Source: Nymphaea colorata (lineage: Eukaryota > Streptophyta > Magnoliopsida > Nymphaeales > Nymphaeaceae). From it: a stretch of 64,000 nucleotides of DNA. Under the pieces are notes generated by a model, which saw only the letters and a program-made list of their open reading frames with translations, searched no databases and was not told the origin of the DNA. The stretch spans positions 22,337,716 through 22,401,715 of the forward strand of contig NC_045144.1 in NCBI RefSeq assembly GCF_008831285.2. Direction: 5' to 3'. Shown in pieces: positions 57,334 to 64,000 of the stretch. Position 1 is the stretch's first letter; each line of letters opens with the position of its first letter. A program made the translations under genes and the position numbers.

Positions 57334-58306
57334 AGGTTCCCGTACAGGGAACTCTACCGAGGAACCAATGGTTTCAAGCAGGAGTTGGGGAGAGGAGGTT
57401 TTGGCGTTGTCTACAAAGGCATGCTGGCCAGAAGCAGAATGGAAGTTGCAGTCAAGAGAGTATCACATGATTCAAAGCAGGGGATGAGGGAGTTTGTAGC
57501 AGAAGTATCCATCTTGGGGAGGATGAGGCACAGAAACCTGGTCCAATTGCAGGGTTGGTGTAGAAGAGGCGAAGAGCTGCTCCTCGTCTATGAATTCATG
57601 CTAAACGGGAGTCCGGACAGCCATCTTTTTGAGATGAAACGGAGCAGCCTCGGTTGGGAGGAGAGATTCAGGATTGTAAAGGGAATTGCTTCCGGCCTGC
57701 TGTATCTTCACGAAGAGTGGGAGCAAGTCGTCATGCACAGAGATGTTAAAGCAAGTAATGTGTTGTTGGATGGTGATCTCAATGGCAGTTTGGGTGATTT
57801 TGGGCTCGCCAGAGTCTATGATCATGTGACCAACACCAAGACAACCCACATAGTCAGGAGTTTCGGTTACATGGCGCCGGAGCTCTCCCGCACCAGCAAG
57901 TCCACGACGAGCTCCGATGTCTACTCTTATGGTGTCCTGTGGAAGGAGGCCCATTGAACCAGAGAGGTCCCCTGAGGAGGTTGTTCTGGTGGAGTTAGTC
58001 CGTTCGCTGTGGAAGGGTGGGCGAATACTGGACGCGATGGACAAGAGGCTGGGGAATAACTACGTGGTGGATGAAGCAGAACTTATTCTGAAGCTCGGCG
58101 TGCTATGTTCACAGACGACACCGGAGTCGAGGCCAACCATGGGGTAATTGAGTCAGCTTCTTAATGGCGAGGCCTCCCTACAAGAATATCTAAGATGCAA
58201 GGAACTGATTATTCAAGAACATGCCGGCATGGACCAACTGATGCTGCAGTATCCTTCATCGTGGAAGGTATCAGTATCATCAACCTCAGGAAACTCAGGC
58301 TCATAA
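57334..58306 (+). pseudogene. L-type lectin receptor-like kinase, kinase-domain pseudogene
   Basis: The cytoplasmic Ser/Thr kinase of a legume-lectin receptor kinase, a plasma-membrane receptor class used in immunity and stress. It starts [20 protein letters not shown], the juxtamembrane start of the family. Motifs are [11 protein letters not shown] (P-loop), VAVKRVS (catalytic Lys), [12 protein letters not shown] (catalytic loop, RD type), DFGLARVYD and [20 protein letters not shown]. After YSYGVL a short stretch (normally LLEVA) is missing and the frame shifts; the next frame continues [20 protein letters not shown] and ESRPTMG. A TAA (58144-58146) then replaces a codon that is usually Gln. 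The sequence runs on to a natural-looking end at 58304-58306. The lectin domain, signal peptide and membrane segment are absent upstream, where the copia relic lies. Confidence 0.93.
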
Positions 58307-59526
58307 AGTCATGCAGACAACTCTAGCATCTCATTGCAGAGACATCGGTTGAAGCCAATGATCAGTAAATCCTATCGCAAGTTGTGAATCTTTCTAAAGT
58401 TCTGAATAGGACACTCTGCATGAGGTTCCACATGACCGGTTTCGTTGAGAGAACTCTTGATTTTAGTTGTTTCTTAATCTGGTCACCTATACCATTTCCC
58501 AGTCCCCGTATAGGTATCGCCTACCACAATGTGTATACATAATCGAATTAGAGCACTTTACATAATATTATTTTTAATTCTCTAAACTCGCTCAGGATTT
58601 CACCGTCTTGACCTAGTCCACCGCTTAAATAGTGAAGAGATATCAGCTTCTCATTTCCCCCATTGTTTTATCGTTACTTTTTCTCGTTGCATTTTATATG
58701 TTTTAAAAATTATATTATTCTCAATATGAACTTAATTTCCTCTAACAATTATATATTTTACGTTCTACATGTTAAGATGCTGTTTATTTATTCATACTTT
58801 ATTACATCCACCGTCCTCCACCCCCACTTTTTTTTTTAATTTGTTTCTACTTATATAGTGATTCTATAATCAAGTGTTTTTCCCTTCCTTCCATGGGTTT
58901 TTCCCCTTCCTTCCATGGGTTGAGTAGTGTCCAAATGACAGACGAAACCTTCTTCCTTTTTTTAGCTTAATGTTCAACGCTGTGTTGGCACCCGTGGCAA
59001 GATCAGCACTTTAATTCACATATAAAAACCCGCCCTCCTTTTTGGTAGATATAGCTTTCTATTGAGGGTCCTAACTAGAAATTTTTCGTGAGAGAAGTTG
59101 AATCAAAGTTTTTAAATCTTGACACGAGCCAGTTAAGGCCCATCGGAGCGCCCCTTGGCTTCACCCCTGCTCCTATTAGTCCAACAAGGAACGTACTACA
59201 TAATGCATTCCAGCCTGTCCATCTGAGCATTCCCCGGCGGGACTACTTACTGAAAAATCTTACAAACTATACTTAAAAATATCATCGAATTTCCGTGAAG
59301 GAGCTAGGAATAGGTCTCAATGCAATTAATGATTGAAAACGAAAAGCAAAAAAGTGTGGAGTACCACCAACATGTTCGATTATTTTAGGTAGGATGTTGA
59401 CCACGTAACATCTGTCTGCTAGGAAGAATGGGATTTGATTTGAGCTTGTACTAATCCAGATCTGCATACGTTCACCATCCCCGATTATGACCGATTATGG
59501 ATGTTTTGTACCACCTAAGCACTTTG
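58307..59526. other. Intergenic stretch, nothing recognised
   Basis: No gene seen. A small direct repeat CCTTCCTTCCATGGGTT occurs twice near 58884-58920. Confidence 0.5.
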
Positions 59527-59932
59527 TAGCGATGTTCATGGATCATATTTGAATCGGATATACCCTTAACGGTATTCACCTTTTCGGATATTCACATATT
59601 TAGATTCGAATATGAGAAAAGTCATATCTAAATCCAATTTCACAATCTGAATCCATTCCTAATCTGATTTTATATTCATATCCAAATATGGATTTTAAGA
59701 CAATTTGGTCAATTTTCAAAATGTAAGAACATTATATATAGAACATCTGCTTAAAGTAAATCTGTTTCGGATCTAAATCCATAGCCGTATCCAAATCAAA
59801 TGGAATATTTATGTATATCTTAATCCAATTGGATGCCAATTTCTTAATTGGATATTCATTTTTTTTACATTATCTGATATTTTCAAAACGGTTCAATAAG
59901 ATATCCGATTCAAATTGGATATAACATACCTA
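59527..59932. repeat. MITE related to 36386-36743, opposite orientation
   Basis: Reversed, it begins TAGGTATGTTATATCCAATT and shares TATCCAATTTGAATCGGATA, CCAATTAAGAAATTGG-like and AAGGGTATATCCGATTCAAA segments with the other copy. It is about 50 bp longer and diverged. The flanking 8-mers do not match, so the TSD has decayed or the ends are off. Confidence 0.55.
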
Positions 59933-61529
59933 AGGGATGATGTATCTCGGCTCAGTATAGACATGGCAACATTCACCCAACTCCAACACCATCATAAACA
60001 TCTAACCCAAGGGTGGAGGCAAGGAGCCCACATGGGCCATGGCCTCCCTCAGACTTATAAAAATTCAAAATTGTAAAAAGGGGACCTGCTACAATTTTGA
60101 AAGTATAATTTGATTCCTGTAATAAAAAATTTCTGGGCAGTTATTTAGAAACTGCCCCTTCATATTTCAACAAATTAAGATCGCGGAGTTATTTAGAAAC
60201 TAAATTCCTAACTTATTCATGTAAGTTTGAAGACCAACCGACATTACATGATGGTGGTTATGTGATCATAAAGTATGAGCAGGATTGCTTTGACCAAGCC
60301 CTTCAGTCGATCGACATTACATTTGCTGACATTACATGATGTGACAGGATTGGACAACGCATGAGCTTTTCGATTATTAAATGATTTTTGTTGTAACTCG
60401 AGGCTTGCTTTTCTTTAGGTCCTTTTTGAACAGGCTTTTGGTCATAAAAGGCAAGTGAGGAAGAAATGTCACGTTTATTCGCCCTTTGATGTAAGGATCA
60501 TATGCAAAAAGGGCAACATTTCTCTTCAACCTAACAAATTTCCGACTCTTGTCATAGATTCACAAATAAAATTGATCAACGGATGATGTACTTCCAACTA
60601 TGCCCTTTATGTTGGAAAATTTTAAAAAATTGCTTAAGGTTGTAAATAAATTTGCAAATACATGCTTTATGAAAAAAAAACGTTCAAATTATATTTAAAA
60701 GGACCTTTTACACCAACTTAAAAAAATATGTATTTTTGACATAGAGCTTTTCACAATCTCCATTTTTTGGGTGAATTTTCTTAGTGCAATATGTGTAAAG
60801 AGAAAAAAAAAGGAAGTTGTGTGTGAGATTTGAAGTTGTTGGAAGTTGACTTTAAAATATCATTTATGAATATCGCTTAAGTTTTTTTTATTAAGGGTAA
60901 AATAGTTTTCGTTAGTATATTTTAGCAAATTTAATTAAAGAAGTTTTCGTTTTTGAATTGCTATAGAAATTCAAGTTGCTCAGTACTAGGCATTTATGTG
61001 CAAATATTTAAAAAATTGAACAGTTATTCTTAAATTGCTATGGTGTTTTCTTTTCTATTTATTGCCTTTTTTCCAAAGCACTCCCACCAACTTACCTAAA
61101 TTGTATATTCATACTTCTGTTTTTTTTTCAATCCATTCCCTTTTTTTTAAACGTTTGAGAGTCTGCCATTCTTCCCAGACTCTGTGAAGCCAAGGGGCGC
61201 CATGCCTGATACCCCCCACAACCCCTACAGAAAACAATATCGAAAAAATTAATTTTTACATTATAATATTTTAGAAAAATGCAGTTGTTATAAAAACATT
61301 GAAAATTACAATAAGTCCTTGTAGAAAAAAAAATTCTAAACCCCAAGTAAAAAGAATTTAGCTTACTGCTAATTTTTCATTCACTTCACTACGCTCGTAA
61401 CCAAAACGTTAGTTGAGCTTGTGGAGAAAATGAATGGGGTGATTTCGGTATGCTTCTCAAAACACACAGGGGACCGGCAGTCCCATATACTCTACATGCA
61501 CAATTTCAAAAGGAGCACTAGCTGCATAT
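59933..61529. other. Intergenic stretch, nothing recognised
   Basis: AT-rich, poly-A and poly-T runs. No gene or RNA seen. Confidence 0.5.
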
Positions 61530-61840
61530 TTTTCAAAAAGTAATTCATAAAATTTCAATATTTTCGAAAGAGTTTATAAATTTTCCAAATTTATAAAAGG
61601 CATTTTACAAGATTTACTTAGTGTAGCAAGTTGAGCAAAACAAAAGATGAGGAAATTATTGTCAATAGGAATAGGCTAATTTTTATACAATCAATCTAGG
61701 GCTTGTTCTCTTAGGTGCCTATAAACACCTCAGATTTTCAAAATTAGTTCATAAAATTTCAATATTTTCAAAAGAGTTTATAAAATTTCAAAATTTTCAA
61801 AAGACAGTTTACAAGATTTACTTAGTGTAGCAATTTGCAT
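61530..61840 (+). repeat. Direct repeat of about 105 bp
   Basis: The segment running from TTCATAAAATTTCAATATTT to ACAAGATTTACTTAGTGTAG occurs at about 61533-61636 and about 61736-61835, with small differences, 203 bp apart. Confidence 0.85.
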
Positions 61841-62284
61841 ATAAACACCTTTAAGTTTTCTACTTTAAACCAAATATCTATTTTACCCCTCCCTATGTTG
61901 TTTTTAAACTGATTTTTAAAGGTATTTAAAATTCAAGTATGTATGAACTTATCCCACTTAAGTGCCCCACACCTAGAGTATATGGAAACTAGAGCTAGTT
62001 TGGTGGCGCTACCTTGACAAATGTCCGTTTTGCCCATGAACATTAGAAAGCCTCATGAACTAAAGAATTGCCTAAAACAAATTCAATTGGGATAATTTGC
62101 ACTTCTAGGAGTCTTCACACGTTCTTAGAGTTAGCCTACCAACTGTCAGTTAGCTCAAAACAGCTCACTCTAACCCAAGAGAGCTCACTAAACCATATTG
62201 CCTACCATTCATAAATTATCAAGACATTCTTAAACCTCTTTGAGTTTGGATGACATCAATGCCACCTAACACAAATTTGATTTA

Positions 62285-64000
62285 CTTTAAGTTTTATAAT
62301 CCATATTCCAGTTCTAGGTAGAGATGCCGAATTTCACATTGTCACTCTTTCAGCTATTTAGCAGGATATGCAATCAATTTGAGCTCAGCTAGATCTAGTC
62401 AGCCCCATCGAGCTAGAATCATACTCTTTAGTGCTCCATCGACGTATCTTTAGTGCAATTTCAGTTTCACTATCCACAGATTAAGCTCAATCACAATTTT
62501 AAAGATCCATTAAATGCTGTCCAGTTCCAAACATGATACTCAGTGTGCAGCTCAACTTCCTTGCTCAATTCTGTTCAATCACAAGATCGATTTTTACAAA
62601 TTATTGGTTGATTTGCAACCAAATTTGCTTACCAGATTATTTATGAGCTCAGTTTGGGTTGATGTGCCCTAAATGATGTTTTTCCAAATTGTACTTTATG
62701 TTGTTTGCATAATGAGCCATTTCCATACCAGTTAATTTTTATAAAATGTAATTTTGGATGGCCCAATGAGAAAATTTTGGATGGCTCAATAGCTTGACCT
62801 CCAATGGGGTTCTGCTAGACTGTTCACACAGGCCTCAGATACCAGTTTTTATGCCAAGAGTAAAATTATCCTTTCTAATACATGCATTAATTCTTATAAA
62901 CCTAAGTTCTATGTCACATGCACATAAGTAAAAATCATGCATAAACATAGGGACTTGTTTTTGAACCTAGTAGGTCCATGCCTAGCTGAAGATATTTTGA
63001 AGTTGGAACTAGGATTGAGGCAGTTGAAGCCTAGTTCAGTGGGGTTGTGAGTAGGGTTGTGAATAGCTGCGCCTACGCTGAACTTAGAACTTGGTTTGTC
63101 TTGAGCCAGGCTGAATTAAAATTAGTATGAGCCTATCCTTAATCAAACCTAGTCTGAACGAAGACCTTGGCCTGGCCTAGGTCATCACGAACTACACCCA
63201 ATATGCCCAAGCCCACCAAGGCCTAACTGAGCCTGGCTAGAACATGCCACCTACTAGATATCAATGTAGATCCTGTATCATCATCTTTCATATCTATAAC
63301 ATGTACTTTTTCATATACAAATCTGTAACCAGATTTCCTGCCATTTAGGGAACATGAGGGCATCCTTAGATCTGGCTAAGCTCAAGTTAAGCTCAATGCA
63401 ACCTAACTTAACCCTGATTAAAATTGAGTTCTAGAAGCCAGACTTCATTTCTAGGTTGAGATGTATGATTTCACAGTGTCAATCTCTCACTTACTTGTTA
63501 AGATCCAATATCAACTTGAGTTCAACCAGAGCTAGTCATCCCACACCAAACTGGACTCATATTCGTTAGTGTTAGATCTAAGTGTGTTTAGCTCAATGCT
63601 AGTTCATTCTTCCTTAACAGAGTTCAATCGCAACTTCACATATTCATTAAGCATTGTCTAGTTCTAGACATGGCACTCAACATAGCTCAACTTTTGAGTA
63701 TAATTTTGATGAATCATGGTATTAATTTTTTAGTTTTTTTGTTGTTTTGCAATCATAATGCTTCACCAGAGCACTTTCGAGCCTAGTTTGGGTTGATATG
63801 CTCCAAGTCTTGTTTTTCAATATTGCCCTTTATATTGTCAACACAAAAGAGCCATTTACAAACCAGTCAATTTAAAAAATGTAATTTTGGATGGGTAAAT
63901 AAGAGATTTTCGAACTAAAACTTGGCATGCTCCTAAAGCTTAACTCAATCCATGATGGAGTGCAGCCAGACTGCCCATAGGCCTCAGAACCTAGTTTTTT
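62285..64000 (+). repeat. Tandem duplication, unit about 1.1 kb, second copy cut by the window end
   Basis: Copy A (62285-62880) and copy B (63420-64000) share ordered landmarks: TTCTAGGT..GAGATG, CATTAA..GC.TGTC.AGTTC, AGTTTGGGTTGAT, GAGCCATTT, AATGTAATTTTGGATGG, and the end AGACTG.(C/T)CA..AGGCCTCAGA. The period is about 1135 bp. Between them lies a GCCTGGCCTAGG-rich patch (63050-63250). Non-coding; possibly the start of a longer satellite-like array or two LTR pieces. Confidence 0.8.

Overview
This is plant nuclear DNA. It is AT-rich, has introns, and is full of LTR retrotransposons, LINE fragments, hAT-like MITEs, (TA)n arrays and minisatellites. A TIR-NBS-LRR (TNL) resistance-gene relic argues against a grass or other typical monocot, so a eudicot, magnoliid or early-diverging angiosperm fits. 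I cannot name the species. I see no gene that looks intact.

Layout. 0-1.7 kb: an old LTR-like repeat related to copies at 42-43.7 and 46.6-48.5 kb. 3.1-7.8 kb: a decayed Ty1/copia element on the minus strand, with both LTRs, PBS, PPT and a perfect 5-bp target-site duplication (TSD). 8.1-9.6 kb: LINE reverse-transcriptase debris. 11.6-28.0 kb: a plus-strand TNL pseudogene (TIR, NB-ARC, LRR, then a second TIR-like block). One of its introns is swollen by a 4.1-kb Ty3/gypsy-type solo LTR (TSD ATATG), and a very young 5.6-kb Ty1/copia element (TSD AGAAT, LTRs differing at 1 of 244 positions) sits inside that LTR. 28.3-33 kb: a probable solo LTR, two LINE fragments and an LTR with a tRNA-iMet primer-binding site. 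35.6-39.2 kb: MITEs, a 231-bp duplicated segment and a ~58-bp minisatellite. 40.4-48.8 kb: a Ty3/gypsy gag-protease relic split inside its protease by a 6.6-kb non-coding LTR element (TSD CATAT). 49.0-51.3 kb: a fragment of an E2F transcription-factor gene and unidentified exon-like pieces. 51.6-54.1 kb: a CACTA-like terminus, a hAT-like MITE, a CpG-rich island and a 21-bp tandem array. 54.8-56.9 kb: a third Ty1/copia relic lacking RT and RNase H. 57.3-58.3 kb: a pseudogene for the kinase domain of an L-type lectin receptor kinase. 59.5-64 kb: a MITE and non-coding repeats, including a ~1.1-kb tandem duplication.

The genes do not form a pathway. They are a degraded immune-receptor neighbourhood (TNL plus lectin kinase) overrun by nested retroelements. 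The best evidence is structural: three insertions with exact TSDs give a relative order of events. The one active-looking component is the young copia element, though its gag and pol carry one frameshift and one stop codon.
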